In this document: one piece after another, positions 7,619 to 16,836 of the stretch | Numbering within the stretch: position 1 is the first letter of the stretch | Layout of the letters: the number at the start of each line of letters is the position of its first letter | Notes under the pieces: generated by a model | Database searches by the model: none | Seen by the model: only the letters and a program-made list of their open reading frames with translations | What the model was told of the DNA's origin: nothing | DNA from: Candidatus Melainabacteria bacterium | Lineage (GTDB): Bacteria; Cyanobacteriota; Vampirovibrionia; Obscuribacterales; Obscuribacteraceae | NCBI GenBank assembly: GCA_003151275.1 | Contig: PLXC01000015.1 | Coordinates: 105,021 to 169,020, forward strand | DNA: 64,000 bases | Reading direction: 5' to 3' | Translations under genes and position numbers: made by a program

Positions 7619-9019
7619 TTGAAGTTCTCAGACAACAGATACTCGTCCAGCCCCCCAGTGACGTCGTGGCAGATTTTACTGGCGACCGCCCTTGGCGTTT
7701 GCATTGGATTACTTGTCACTAAGTATTCCACTACATCATCGCCCACAGTCGTAGGCGCCAGCCCGATAAGTACTGTTGAGCAACTGCAAGAGGCCGGCAG
7801 AAATATTCAATCGAGCGCCCGGCACATCAGTATCATGCCAACTCTGACCCAACGTATGAACATTTTGTTGATGGGTGTCGATTCCAATGGTCGCGGCACT
7901 CAACGGTTTACGAGCACGCGATCGGACAGCATGATTCTGGTCAGCCTTGACCCGGAAGCCAAGAAAGTTGGAATGGTATCGATTCCCAGGGACAGTCGAG
8001 TCAAACTGGCCGGTGAGCATGGGATCGATAAAATCAACGCTGCTCACGCTTTCGGCGGACCCAAACTTGCCGTCGAAACAGTACAGGAAAACTTTAGCGT
8101 GCCAATCGACCATTTCATGGTCATTGATGTACAGGGTCTGCGCAAAGTCTTTGAGGTTTTGGGACCGATCGAAGTTGTCGTCGAAAAGCGGATGAAATAT
8201 AACGATTGGGCTGGCGGTTTGCATGTCGCGTTGGAACCGGGCGTGCACAGGCTGACACCAATTCAAGCGGAAGAGTATGTTCGATTTCGCCATGACGCTC
8301 GCGGTGACATCGGCAGAATAGAGCGCCAACAGTGGTTCTTGCGTGCGCTGACAAACAAATTTAAAGAGCCTCAGGTGATTCTGAAACTTCCAGATTTGTT
8401 TAAACTGGCCAATCAATATGTGGTGACTGATTTATCGCCGGAAGAAATGGCGAAAATTGCCAACTTCGGTAAAGACATAAAATCAAATCAAGTGATATCA
8501 GCGACACTGCCGGGCAAAGCCGTGTGTATTCATGGAGGCAGTTACTGGCAGCCGGATTTTGAGGGTGCAGAAATTGTATTCAACCGGTTGGCTGGGAATC
8601 CTATGTCGCCTGCCGCTACCGCCTCCGTGCCGTCAAACAGTGCCTACGCTGCCACCACCCCTGATGTTATAGCAAGCGGAGATTCTGTTTCATGCACGAT
8701 AAAGTATCCCCGAGGCTCAGAGAAAACTGCACGCGCTTTTGAAAAACAACTTGGCTCTGCAGGATACAAAGTGAAATACGTCTTGCGAGCCGACAGCGGT
8801 GACTGCCAGCACGAGCAGATCATTCAGAACAGTTACAAGGCAGATGATTTGTTGACCAAGAAATTGCAAGAAGCAGTCCCTAAGTTCTCGGCATTTCCAG
8901 TTGTGGTCAATTTGGACGAGCGAGCCGCGTCAGATTTTGTTATTATTCTCACGGCCAACACAGTAGCACCGGTCGCGCCAGCGCTAGAGAAGCGAACTGA
9001 TGCAACGGTTGTTCGATAG
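7619..9019 (+). CDS. LytR-CpsA-Psr family cell-wall polymer ligase with LytR_C domain
   Basis: A 466-residue membrane protein. Residues 18-35 form the N-terminal membrane anchor. The LCP domain starts near residue 80 (NILLMGVDSNG) and has the expected conserved residues: Asp103 in RSDSMIL, Arg124, Asp125 and Arg127 in SIPRDSRV, and the RFRHD...DIGRIERQQ region. A separate C-terminal domain (about 355-455) matches the LytR_C layout. LCP enzymes move polyprenyl-pyrophosphate-linked polymers onto the cell wall or other acceptors, so it probably attaches surface polysaccharide. The start is a TTG with weak ribosome binding signal; no better start retains the anchor. The next gene follows after 40 bases. 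Confidence 0.85.
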   Translation: MKFSDNRYSSSPPVTSWQILLATALGVCIGLLVTKYSTTSSPTVVGASPISTVEQLQEAGRNIQSSARHISIMPTLTQRMNILLMGVDSNGRGTQRFTSTRSDSMILVSLDPEAKKVGMVSIPRDSRVKLAGEHGIDKINAAHAFGGPKLAVETVQENFSVPIDHFMVIDVQGLRKVFEVLGPIEVVVEKRMKYNDWAGGLHVALEPGVHRLTPIQAEEYVRFRHDARGDIGRIERQQWFLRALTNKFKEPQVILKLPDLFKLANQYVVTDLSPEEMAKIANFGKDIKSNQVISATLPGKAVCIHGGSYWQPDFEGAEIVFNRLAGNPMSPAATASVPSNSAYAATTPDVIASGDSVSCTIKYPRGSEKTARAFEKQLGSAGYKVKYVLRADSGDCQHEQIIQNSYKADDLLTKKLQEAVPKFSAFPVVVNLDERAASDFVIILTANTVAPVAPALEKRTDATVVR

Positions 9020-9059
9020 TTTCTGACTCCAGGGCAGCGTCCCGAAAGAGATAGCGTCG

Positions 9060-11312
9060 GTGCATAACACGATAATTTTTCATCGTCAGTTGCTTGTCCT
9101 TCTGATGTCATGTGTGCTTCTCTACAATGGAGCTTGCACTGACATTAAGCCCGTTCAGAAGCATACGGTTAAAGCAGATATAACCGTCAAGGTCGACGAT
9201 CCTATTGTGCGCAAAATCACTGAAATAACGGATCGGCTCGATCTCGAAGCGTCTGGAAAATTCAAAGGCGGTACGTTTTTGGTGCGAGACAAAACACTCA
9301 AATTCGAACCGGACACTACGTTCAAACTAAAATTGACTTTGCCTATTACCGATCCTTCAGTGATCAGCACCAAATACGCTACCGGGGAGTTGATCACGTC
9401 CAAACCAATTTCAGTAGATGGAATTCCGGCGCCTGAAAAATTGGTGCTTTCAAAAGGTAAGGTAACTGGAGAAGTAGATCTGGTTCGTACGATTGGAATA
9501 TTTCTCTTTAACGTTCTTGAGAATCAGGATGTGAACAGCGACGACGGTGGTGATTGGAAAAAAGCCCTGGATCAATTAGTGATCACAAAATCAGCGCTGG
9601 AACTCCGTCCTGATTCAACAATGGAACTCGGCAAACAGCACGTACACGTTGGCAAAGACTCGACGCTTACTTTCAAGAATCTGGTCGTCGACTCCAATTT
9701 CAACTATCAAGGTCAATGTGTAGTCGATATAAATTTTGCGAATCAATGCACTTATCACGGCACCAAAGTCGACATCGATTTCAATGGTGGTTCGATGTTG
9801 GTTGTGTTGGATGCGAAACGATTAAACAGAGTTGTCACATTGAACTCGCCTGGAAAGCAAAAACTAATCCGCCTTACGGACTGTATTTACAGATTTGGGA
9901 GAGAGAAAAAATCATTCGCTCACGCTGATGTAGTCTTGCTCGACGAAAAGCAATTTAACTGGCAAAAGACCGAGGGCACCGACAAGCCTGCAATTCATTT
10001 CGCAGCCGACATGATGCTTCAGAAGACAAAGTTGCATATTCTCAATACCAAGCTTGATCTGCTGGCAGATTTTCCAAGCTCGGTGCCTGCAAATCTTGAA
10101 ATCAACCGCAAAGAAGATGGACTTATGGAAACCAACTTCAGCACACCAAAACTGGTGCCAGCGGCGACTGCAGACATAACCTTGCACCGGGTCAACACAG
10201 AAATAAATGTGAAACTTGCCGATGCTCTGGTGGGTCCGATCGCGATAACCAAATTTGGTGACCTTCAATTGTCTCTGGCTAATGGTACCGCCAAGCTGCA
10301 AGAACTGAGTTGGGGCACAAGTGAACATGGGTTCAAATTGGTAACTACGGGCGGCTCGACGCTATCGATCACAAAGGGCATGTCTATGGACTTGGTCAAG
10401 GATCAAGAAGGCGTAGCCTGCACCTTGCCCATGACTCTGAAATTGGGAACAGCTACGTTGAACGGCGCGACCACGAAACTAAAATTGAGCAACCTAAAAG
10501 GGAATATGGTTCTCAACGTCGACAAAGGTGTAAACGTAGATGGCAAAATTGATTTCTCAATTGCAGAATCCGAGCTATTTGGGTCCAATAAAACCGACGT
10601 GTTAGTGAATGGACTAAATGTGGAATCCGGCAAGAATGGACAATCCATAGTTCATTTGAAGAATTGCTGCGTGGTGGTGCCTACAATTGCATTAAAGGAA
10701 CAGATAGATGATCATTTGCCAGACAACAAAGTCTATCCGATTAACAAAACGATGCTGGCTGAAAGGAAGTGGCGTTACCGAAACGCAGTTGTAGAAAGCA
10801 TTACATTGCATGATCCGAGATTAGACAAGATCGCCTTGACGTCGCAAAATCAAGCCGAGTTCACCGCTAGTGGTGACGCTGACGCCAATGGAACAATAGA
10901 AAAGGGCGGTCTGCTTTCGATCATCAAGGGTCCTTCAAAGTGGGTGCAGCGTCCATGGACGGCGTCTGCTCGCTTGACTGGAACGGGAGTAGTGAAGTAC
11001 AAAATCGTGCCGCATGATTCTTTGAGTGCAACCGAGTTGGCATACGACGTCTCGATGGACTTGCCGCTACCAGACGATATCGATTTGGACTGGTCGCAAG
11101 TAAACGATGGCATGCTTGAGAATGCCGAACGCAACGCCGTAGTTAAGAGCATTCAAAAACTGAAGCCGCTGCATCTTGATTTTCTCAATAAGGACATCAA
11201 ACTGTTTCCGAACGGAAGCAAAAATTTGCGCTCGTTGAAGCTGAAGAATTTGAAGACGAAACCGGTAGCAAGTGGGCTTCAACTAGACTTCACCGCAGAC
11301 GCGACGTTCTAA
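9060..11312 (+). CDS. Large exported beta-rich protein of unknown function
   Basis: A 750-residue protein that I do not recognise. The N-terminus has a hydrophobic segment (residues 11-24) ending in Cys18 and Cys26, so export is likely. Cys26 follows NGA, a poor lipobox, so lipidation is uncertain. The rest is made of alternating short hydrophobic strands and turns with many Lys/Asp/Asn residues, and phrases such as TLTFKNLVVDSNFNYQG and GKIDFSIAESELFGS recur in style. This suggests a long beta structure, perhaps a periplasmic or outer-surface protein of the AsmA or translocation-domain style. It uses a GTG start preceded by GAAAGAGAT. It follows the LCP gene by 40 bases and is probably co-transcribed, which hints at a role in the cell envelope. 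Confidence 0.6.
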   Translation: MHNTIIFHRQLLVLLMSCVLLYNGACTDIKPVQKHTVKADITVKVDDPIVRKITEITDRLDLEASGKFKGGTFLVRDKTLKFEPDTTFKLKLTLPITDPSVISTKYATGELITSKPISVDGIPAPEKLVLSKGKVTGEVDLVRTIGIFLFNVLENQDVNSDDGGDWKKALDQLVITKSALELRPDSTMELGKQHVHVGKDSTLTFKNLVVDSNFNYQGQCVVDINFANQCTYHGTKVDIDFNGGSMLVVLDAKRLNRVVTLNSPGKQKLIRLTDCIYRFGREKKSFAHADVVLLDEKQFNWQKTEGTDKPAIHFAADMMLQKTKLHILNTKLDLLADFPSSVPANLEINRKEDGLMETNFSTPKLVPAATADITLHRVNTEINVKLADALVGPIAITKFGDLQLSLANGTAKLQELSWGTSEHGFKLVTTGGSTLSITKGMSMDLVKDQEGVACTLPMTLKLGTATLNGATTKLKLSNLKGNMVLNVDKGVNVDGKIDFSIAESELFGSNKTDVLVNGLNVESGKNGQSIVHLKNCCVVVPTIALKEQIDDHLPDNKVYPINKTMLAERKWRYRNAVVESITLHDPRLDKIALTSQNQAEFTASGDADANGTIEKGGLLSIIKGPSKWVQRPWTASARLTGTGVVKYKIVPHDSLSATELAYDVSMDLPLPDDIDLDWSQVNDGMLENAERNAVVKSIQKLKPLHLDFLNKDIKLFPNGSKNLRSLKLKNLKTKPVASGLQLDFTADATF

Positions 11313-11451
11313 ATACTTTTGAGCATCGATTTAAGAGATGAGCCCTTTGGTTAGAATCTGCAATGGACTCCTAATTTCCCTAATCTATGTAGCATTCTGG
11401 TAACACTGCTCTGATATGTATGTTTCAGTCGCACTGTTTCGAGGTCTTACT

Positions 11452-11886
11452 ATGCAATTTTCTAGATTCGCTGAACTCAGGATACCGCCCACGAATTCAT
11501 TGAAACTAACTGTTTCGCTCAGCGTACTCAGTTTAGTTTGGGCCTGCGTTTATTCTGCCTGTCAAATGCCTGCAGTAGCAAAGTCAGCACCACGAAATAT
11601 TTCACACGCAAGGTCCTCAGACGGTGTTACGGTCAGGAAGAACGCTGACGGAACGGTGGAGTCCTTTGATGCAGGCTCTGCGCCTGAACCTCTTACTCAG
11701 TATGCCGATCAGACCGCAGCTCACGCAAGACGTCCCATAGTCTCGCGGGCGTACTCACGCGTCATTGGCGGAGTGCATGTCAAAAGGAATTCAGACGGAA
11801 CAGTTGAAACCTACGAAGCTCCCAGCCGGCCAGTTAATCTTTATCCATCCGTGAGGTCAAGCAAGTCTCCTCGTCATTCTAAATAG
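11452..11886 (+). CDS. Small exported protein with two copies of a DGTVE motif
   Basis: A 144-residue protein with a hydrophobic segment at residues 17-35 (a signal peptide or anchor). The mature part carries two copies of one motif: GVTVRKNADGTVESFDA and, about 45 residues later, GVHVKRNSDGTVETYEA. The two are nearly identical in pattern, so an internal duplication is clear. The region between and after them is basic and rich in Ser, Arg and Ala. The ATG at 11452 is chosen over that at 11416 because GAGG lies at the right distance before it. No known family is recognised. It stands alone after the 750-residue exported protein. Confidence 0.62.
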   Translation: MQFSRFAELRIPPTNSLKLTVSLSVLSLVWACVYSACQMPAVAKSAPRNISHARSSDGVTVRKNADGTVESFDAGSAPEPLTQYADQTAAHARRPIVSRAYSRVIGGVHVKRNSDGTVETYEAPSRPVNLYPSVRSSKSPRHSK

Positions 11887-12538
11887 CCAGTTCTAACGCC
11901 TACTTCTACGGCTCTTAGATCATTTCAGCGACGTCTTTCTTGTCGTTCAGTCCATTGCAACTTGCGGCGCAATTGTACGGTACTGTTTTTCTGAAGCATT
12001 TCGTCAAACATTAGAAAGGGGGTACCCTCCTCTTTTTTACTGATCCCATTTCAGGTAAAGCAATATTACATCAGTGTTTACAGACTTTTCGAGTCCCTGA
12101 AACCATTGCAGGTTCTGACTTTTGAGACTTCCGAAAAGCTGTGTTTAGTGCTTAACATATTAAATCGAAGGTTCCAAACTATAGGGTGCCAGTGCGTCAA
12201 AATATTATTCTTCAGCCTTCTTTGAGCCATCCAATCTAAATTTCGACGAGATCGATATACTCTTGGGCGAGCAGTTGCTGGGCTTAACGAAATGCCTCCG
12301 ATTTCTCGTTAAACGCAAATTTCTTACGGATTGATTACGGCGCGTCATAGTTGTTTGCCGTCCATATATATTGGTATCAATGAATAAGAAATATGAAACC
12401 AAAAACAAAAGAAGTGAAGAAACAGTCTCGGTGCATGGGACAACCCAAAAGCTAGTCTAGTAAAGCGTCAGCCAGACTTCGATCTTCACGAACAACCGCA
12501 GATAAAGATTTCAAATAGATCAAAAAGGAGTTCGAGCA
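11887..12538. other. 652-base intergenic region, no convincing gene
   Basis: No ORF here has a ribosome binding site. The minus-strand frame at 12205-12408 starts with TTG and lacks support. At 12018-12038 a short G/C hairpin (GGGG, loop GTAC, CCTC) is followed by a run of six T, a weak candidate terminator for the gene ending at 11886. Further on, CTTTTCGAGTC around 12088 and GACTTCCGAAAAG around 12128 can pair imperfectly, a possible hairpin of unknown role. The last 150 bases are AT-rich and probably carry the promoter of the SPFH operon. Confidence 0.4.
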
Positions 12539-13363
12539 ATGCAATTGCCGAGAACGTTCGTCGTCTTGTTTTGTATAGCATCACTATCAGCCTGCACAAT
12601 TGTTGAACCAGGACAGCGTGCAGTAAAGGTCTCTCTTGGAAAAATGGATCGCAACTTGTTGAATTCGGGTATGCAATTCTACAATCCACTAACTGACAGA
12701 ATTGCCGAATATTCGGTTAAGCAAGACACAAAAGATGGTCAAGCCGATCCGTTAACAGCTGACCAACAGCCTATCAGCATAAACTACAAGGTTTTGTACC
12801 GCATACCGGAAGGACAAGTTTTGATCCTCTACGAGAAATATGCGGGGGACCCTTTCGAGCGCTTGGTGGCACCACAAGTGCAGGAGGCGTTTAGACAAGT
12901 GGTATCACAATATAAAGCAGACGCTGCCACAAAAAATGTCAACGTGATTAAGAATCAAGTTTTGGCAATGGTGAGAGACAACGTTAAAGGCTTAGTTGAA
13001 GTTGTAGACGTTCCGATCACACACGTTGGTTTGCCTGAGATTCTGCAACAGGCAATTGCCCAAAAGCAGGTTATGGAACAACAAGCTTTGCAAAAGTCAT
13101 ATGAGCTAGACAAAGCCCGAAAGGAAGCTGAGATAACAGTTGCAAATGCGCAGGCTCAAGCAAAATCAATCCAACTGCAAAGCCAAGCACTACAGACATC
13201 ACCAGCTCTCATCGAGTGGGAACGAGTGAAGAAGTGGGACGGTGTGTTGCCTGTAACAATGATTTCATCTGGTGGCGGATCTGGTGGCTTTGCCACCATG
13301 CTGCAATTGCAAACATCTGTTCCCAGAGAACATTCAAACAACGACGGAAAGGTCACTAAATAA
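12539..13363 (+). CDS. SPFH/Band 7 (prohibitin-like) lipoprotein
   Basis: A 274-residue protein with a lipobox (LSAC, Cys19) after a short signal peptide, so it is predicted to be lipid-anchored. Residues 20-190 have the SPFH/prohibitin pattern: VEPGQRAVKVSLGKMDR, PISINYKVLYRIPEG, the QVQEAFRQVV helix and VVDVPITHVGLPE. Residues 185-235 form a long Ala/Gln/Lys-rich helix, the coiled-coil arm by which SPFH proteins oligomerise. A Gly/Ser-rich tail follows. SPFH proteins usually hold membrane complexes together and often bind proteases. Here a transmembrane helix is replaced by a lipid anchor, which would place the domain outside the inner membrane. AAGGAG precedes the ATG. The next gene begins 11 bases after the stop. 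Confidence 0.8.
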   Translation: MQLPRTFVVLFCIASLSACTIVEPGQRAVKVSLGKMDRNLLNSGMQFYNPLTDRIAEYSVKQDTKDGQADPLTADQQPISINYKVLYRIPEGQVLILYEKYAGDPFERLVAPQVQEAFRQVVSQYKADAATKNVNVIKNQVLAMVRDNVKGLVEVVDVPITHVGLPEILQQAIAQKQVMEQQALQKSYELDKARKEAEITVANAQAQAKSIQLQSQALQTSPALIEWERVKKWDGVLPVTMISSGGGSGGFATMLQLQTSVPREHSNNDGKVTK

Positions 13364-13374
13364 AGGAGCAAACA

Positions 13375-13671
13375 ATGATTGCCATTGAAGTAATAGTCGG
13401 CATTCTCATAGTGATAGTAGCAATCGCAGGAATCATGAAAGTCGCTGCGCCAATAGCAGACGCTTTTTCTGACCGCTTGAAACTAAAGTTCCAGGAAATA
13501 GGTCCCGAGCAGGAACGCATGTTTCGTCAGCGAATTGAAGCGTTAGAACAACAAGTGCGCGACTTGCAATTGCAAAGCGCGAATCTGCAAGACGGGCTAA
13601 ACTTCGTCACAAACTTCGATAGAACCGAAAAGAACGACCGTTTGAGCGATAAAATCAAAATCAGCAAATGA
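13375..13671 (+). CDS. Small membrane protein with coiled coil, partner of the SPFH lipoprotein
   Basis: A 98-residue protein. Residues 3-25 form one transmembrane helix, and residues 42-75 form a heptad-rich coiled coil (RQRIEALEQQVRDLQLQ). It has a strong ribosome binding site (AAAGGAG) and lies 11 bases after the SPFH gene, so the two are almost certainly co-translated. The layout resembles small membrane partners that sit beside SPFH proteins, such as NfeD-type partners, but it has no NfeD OB-fold. The function is not known. The pairing suggests that it tethers or shapes the SPFH assembly. Confidence 0.7.
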   Translation: MIAIEVIVGILIVIVAIAGIMKVAAPIADAFSDRLKLKFQEIGPEQERMFRQRIEALEQQVRDLQLQSANLQDGLNFVTNFDRTEKNDRLSDKIKISK

Positions 13672-13731
13672 TTTCTTGAGTTCAAATTGCTGCCAGAGCC
13701 GCAAATGATAGTTTGACCAAAGAATCTTCGG

Positions 13732-13823
13732 ATCATTGGTCCGGCTCATTAGTCCGGATCCAGTAGTCCGGATCATTATTCCGGATCATTAGTCCGGATC
13801 GTTAGTCCGGATCGTTAGTCCGA
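13732..13823. repeat. Tandem repeat: seven copies of a 13-bp unit (ATCATTAGTCCGG)
   Basis: Seven head-to-tail copies of a 13-base unit with the consensus ATCATTAGTCCGG lie between two convergent genes. The third copy is 14 bases long and the rest vary at one to three positions (ATCGTTAG, ATCATTAT and others). Adjacent units create TCCGGA palindromes, so the array could fold into alternative hairpins. It is not a CRISPR array: there are no spacers and the unit is too short. Confidence 0.9.
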
Positions 13824-13835
13824 CTGCCTAAAAAC

Positions 13836-13863
13836 AAGTCGTCGGATGATGATCCGACGACTT
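13836..13863 (-). terminator. Intrinsic terminator hairpin after korB
   Basis: Bases 13836-13847 (AAGTCGTCGGAT) pair exactly with 13852-13863, giving a 12-bp stem with a GATG loop. Read on the minus strand, the stem is followed by GTTTTTAG, a T-run, so it fits as the intrinsic terminator of the korA-korB operon. It may also block read-through from the plus-strand SPFH operon. Confidence 0.8.
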
Positions 13864-13922
13864 ATTACTTTGTTCGATTCGTAGTTCGATAGTACTGAAC
13901 TGGATACACCGAAGTTCAGTAA

Positions 13923-14801
13923 CTAGATCATTTCTTCGATCAGTTCGTTGAACACTTTCTTGTCGAGTCCAAGCGGTTGCTTGACCAGTGCGCCAGCTTT
14001 GAATGCAGGTTCACTATCTTCGTAGATTGGTTGCTGATGTTGAAACAGAATGCCCAAAGGAATTTTGTCGCCCCATTCGAATGAACGCTCAAGCGCTTTG
14101 TGGAAATTGCTTGGATCCCAACCTTCGTCTTCCAGCTTGTATACACGTTCTTTGAAGAACGGATAAGTGTTGACCTTGTTATAGGTAACGCATGGGCTGA
14201 ACACGTCAATCAATGAGAAACCGCGGTGAGCGATTCCGGCTTGAATCAAATCAGCCAACTGCTTTGCTTCACCTGAGAATCCGCGAGCGACGAACGTGGC
14301 TCCCGCTGTGATTGCCATAGCAAGTGGATTTAGAGGTGATTCGAAGTTGCCGTTTGGTGTCGACTTAGTCTTCATTCCGAGACTTGTCGTTGGTGATGTT
14401 TGACCAGTGGTCAAACCATAGATTTGATTATCCATAACAACGTAAGTGACGTCGAGGTTTCTGCGCATCGCGTGGATCAAGTGACCGACGCCGATACCAT
14501 AACCGTCTCCGTCACCACCCGTGATCACCACTTTCAAATCAGTGTTGGCCAGGTGAGCACCGGTTGCTACCGGCACCGATCGTCCGTGCAAGCTGTGCAC
14601 GCCGTATGCATGAATGAAACCAGGAAGGTTTGACGAGCAACCAATTCCGGAAACAATCAATAAGTTTTCGGGAAGAATGCCAAGTCGGCCAGCTGCTGTT
14701 TGCACTGAACGCAAGACACCGAAGTCGCCACAACCCGGACACCAGTCTGGATCGACTGGTCCTTTGTATGTATCTAATGGAAGTTCAATAACTGTTGCCA
14801 T
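13923..14801 (-). CDS. korB: 2-oxoacid:ferredoxin oxidoreductase, beta subunit
   Basis: A 292-residue thiamine-diphosphate subunit. Signatures are the cysteine motif WCPGCGDFG (Cys21, Cys24), Cys55 in SGIGCSS, the TPP/Mg motif GDGDGYGIGVGH followed by DNQIYGLTTGQ, and the later cysteine in FSPCVTYN. These cysteines bind the [4Fe-4S] cluster that passes electrons to ferredoxin. With the alpha-gamma fusion upstream it forms the two-subunit enzyme that decarboxylates a 2-oxoacid, probably 2-oxoglutarate, to the acyl-CoA. Pyruvate is the main alternative substrate. It follows korA after 37 bases and has AGAGGAT upstream of the ATG. A strong terminator lies downstream. Confidence 0.9.
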   Translation of the reverse strand: MATVIELPLDTYKGPVDPDWCPGCGDFGVLRSVQTAAGRLGILPENLLIVSGIGCSSNLPGFIHAYGVHSLHGRSVPVATGAHLANTDLKVVITGGDGDGYGIGVGHLIHAMRRNLDVTYVVMDNQIYGLTTGQTSPTTSLGMKTKSTPNGNFESPLNPLAMAITAGATFVARGFSGEAKQLADLIQAGIAHRGFSLIDVFSPCVTYNKVNTYPFFKERVYKLEDEGWDPSNFHKALERSFEWGDKIPLGILFQHQQPIYEDSEPAFKAGALVKQPLGLDKKVFNELIEEMI

Positions 14802-14838
14802 CTTTTATCCTCTTTAAAAAGCGCTGGTGAAGCAACGA

Positions 14839-16836
14839 CTAGACGGAATGTTTTTCGAAGGAGTACGTAGAACCGGTCATCGTTCCGATTCTGATCGTTG
14901 CGCCCTTGTTTCCAGTAGCGCGCTCGGCAAGCTCAACATTCCAAACCGGTTCACCGTGACCATTAGCTGATTCACGAGTGACTTTGACTGGACGAAGCTT
15001 TTCAGCGTAGTGAGTGCGCAAGTAGTGGTAGGCGATTTCTTTCGCTTCCAACTCGCTCAACTCGAGATTGACTTGTTTCTTAGCGAGCAAGTCCTTAATT
15101 GCATCGACGATCATTTGTGGCTCGAACGGTTCACCATCGTATTTGTTGACGTGGTGATCCATGCTGATTCCGGTCTCGCCCTTGATGTACTTAGCCATCA
15201 TGCTTGTGAAGTTGACCTCTACAGAGACCTTCTTCTTAGCCTTGCTGAGAATTTCAGTAACTTCTTTAGTGTGGAATGGAACGATGTACTTGACGCACAA
15301 GTAATTGGTCTTCGTTCCTTGAGCGGTTAGAAGTTCAGCTGCTTCTCTAACGACACCGTATGTGGAGCCCCAGCAAACAAGAGTCACATCAGCATCTTTG
15401 GCGCCACCGAGTTCTGGTGCTGGAATTTCTTTAAGCAGATTCTCCATCTTGCGCATGCGCTTTTGCATAATCATGCGACGGATCGGCGGCGATGTGAACA
15501 TGTCTGAAATCAAGATGCTTTCTTCGTCGTGGTCATCGGAAGCATTGACGAACACAGTGTTCGCAGTACCAGGCAATGCACGCGGAGAAATTCCAGATTC
15601 AGTGAACTTGAATCGTTTGAACTTGCCTTTCTCTTCGGTGTTCCATTCCTTGACGATTTCGCCACGGTCAATTTTTCCATCCGAAGTGAAGTGCTCAGGT
15701 TCTACAGTTTCTGGATGCTCAGACAAGAGCAAGTCAGACATGATTACGACTGGCAATTGGTATTTGTCAGCGTAATTAAACACATCGATAGTCGTCTGAT
15801 AAGCATCAGCAATGTCATATGGAGCAACGATAATGCGTGGGAATTCGCCTTGTGATGCACCGTAGACTTGATACAAGTCAGCTTGTTCTGTCTTTGTTGG
15901 CAGACCGGTTGATGGTCCACCACGTTGCACTTCAACGCAAACAACGGGCACTTCCATAATGCCGGCCATTCCTAACGCTTCAGTCATCAGAGCAAAACCA
16001 CCACCAGCGGTAGCGCACATAGAACGTACACCAGCGATGCCGGCGCCAATTGCCATGTTGATTACCGCGATTTCGTCTTCACCTTGTTTGATGCAGACTC
16101 CGGTTTGCTTCGCGTGATTAACCATCCAGTGAAGAATGGTTGAAGCTGGTGTCATTGGATAAGCAGAATAGAATTTGCATCCTGCCACCACCGCAGCAAG
16201 TGCGATCGCTTCGTTGCCAGTCACGAATGGACGGCGCTTCTTCGAGAACGTCCAATCAGAAGTGAATGGCTTAGCCATCTTCTTGGCATATTCGAAACCG
16301 CACTTCAGTAACCCGACGTTGAGGTCGATTACCTTTTGACCTTTATGGCTAAAGGTGTCGGCCAAAACGCCAACTGCTTCGTCTAGACCAAGATTAGCCA
16401 GGCAAAGAGCAGCGCCTACGGCAACAGTGTTTTGCATGATCGGCTGCAACGCACCGTGCTCTTTTACGACATCAGCAGTGATTTCGTTCATCGGTAAAGC
16501 GAGAACTTGCACGCCTTGTCGCACCAGCGATGGATCGCATTTGAACTTGTCGGAGTTGAAGATGATGACGCCACCTTCTTCAACTTCAGGAGCGTGACGC
16601 TCAATTGAATCTTGATTAAGAGCGATTACTGCATTCAGCCTGTCGCCGTGTGAATAAACTTTGTCTGCACCGATGCGAACTCGCAGCCAGATGTGTCCGC
16701 CGCGAATGATCGATTGATAACTATTGTATGCATACACATGAAGACCAAGTCTGCCGCATGTTTTTGCAAGGGTGTCGCCGGACTTATCCAGACCGTCTCC
16801 GGCTGCTCCTGCGATTCCGATTGTGACTTCCTGCAT
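14839..16836 (-). CDS. korA: 2-oxoacid:ferredoxin oxidoreductase, fused gamma-alpha subunit
   Basis: A 665-residue fusion. Residues 1-190 are the gamma domain (IGIAGAAGDGLDKSGDTLAK, RGGHIWLRVRIG). Residues 205-460 are the pyrimidine-binding alpha domain (GNEAIALAAVVAGC, YPMTPAS, GIAGVRSMCATAGGGFALM). The rest is the transketolase C-terminal-like domain. This gamma-alpha order is that of the two-subunit 2-oxoglutarate:ferredoxin oxidoreductase. The product is reduced ferredoxin and acyl-CoA, typical of reductive or anaerobic carbon metabolism. GGAG stands seven bases before the ATG. It is the first gene of the korA-korB operon. Confidence 0.9.
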   Translation of the reverse strand: MQEVTIGIAGAAGDGLDKSGDTLAKTCGRLGLHVYAYNSYQSIIRGGHIWLRVRIGADKVYSHGDRLNAVIALNQDSIERHAPEVEEGGVIIFNSDKFKCDPSLVRQGVQVLALPMNEITADVVKEHGALQPIMQNTVAVGAALCLANLGLDEAVGVLADTFSHKGQKVIDLNVGLLKCGFEYAKKMAKPFTSDWTFSKKRRPFVTGNEAIALAAVVAGCKFYSAYPMTPASTILHWMVNHAKQTGVCIKQGEDEIAVINMAIGAGIAGVRSMCATAGGGFALMTEALGMAGIMEVPVVCVEVQRGGPSTGLPTKTEQADLYQVYGASQGEFPRIIVAPYDIADAYQTTIDVFNYADKYQLPVVIMSDLLLSEHPETVEPEHFTSDGKIDRGEIVKEWNTEEKGKFKRFKFTESGISPRALPGTANTVFVNASDDHDEESILISDMFTSPPIRRMIMQKRMRKMENLLKEIPAPELGGAKDADVTLVCWGSTYGVVREAAELLTAQGTKTNYLCVKYIVPFHTKEVTEILSKAKKKVSVEVNFTSMMAKYIKGETGISMDHHVNKYDGEPFEPQMIVDAIKDLLAKKQVNLELSELEAKEIAYHYLRTHYAEKLRPVKVTRESANGHGEPVWNVELAERATGNKGATIRIGTMTGSTYSFEKHSV

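Noticed and set aside
12205..12408. 67-residue minus-strand ORF
   Set aside because: TTG start, no ribosome binding site, no recognisable product; AT-rich by chance.
13732..13823. Possible CRISPR array
   Set aside because: The 13-base units are head to tail with no spacers, and no cas genes lie nearby.
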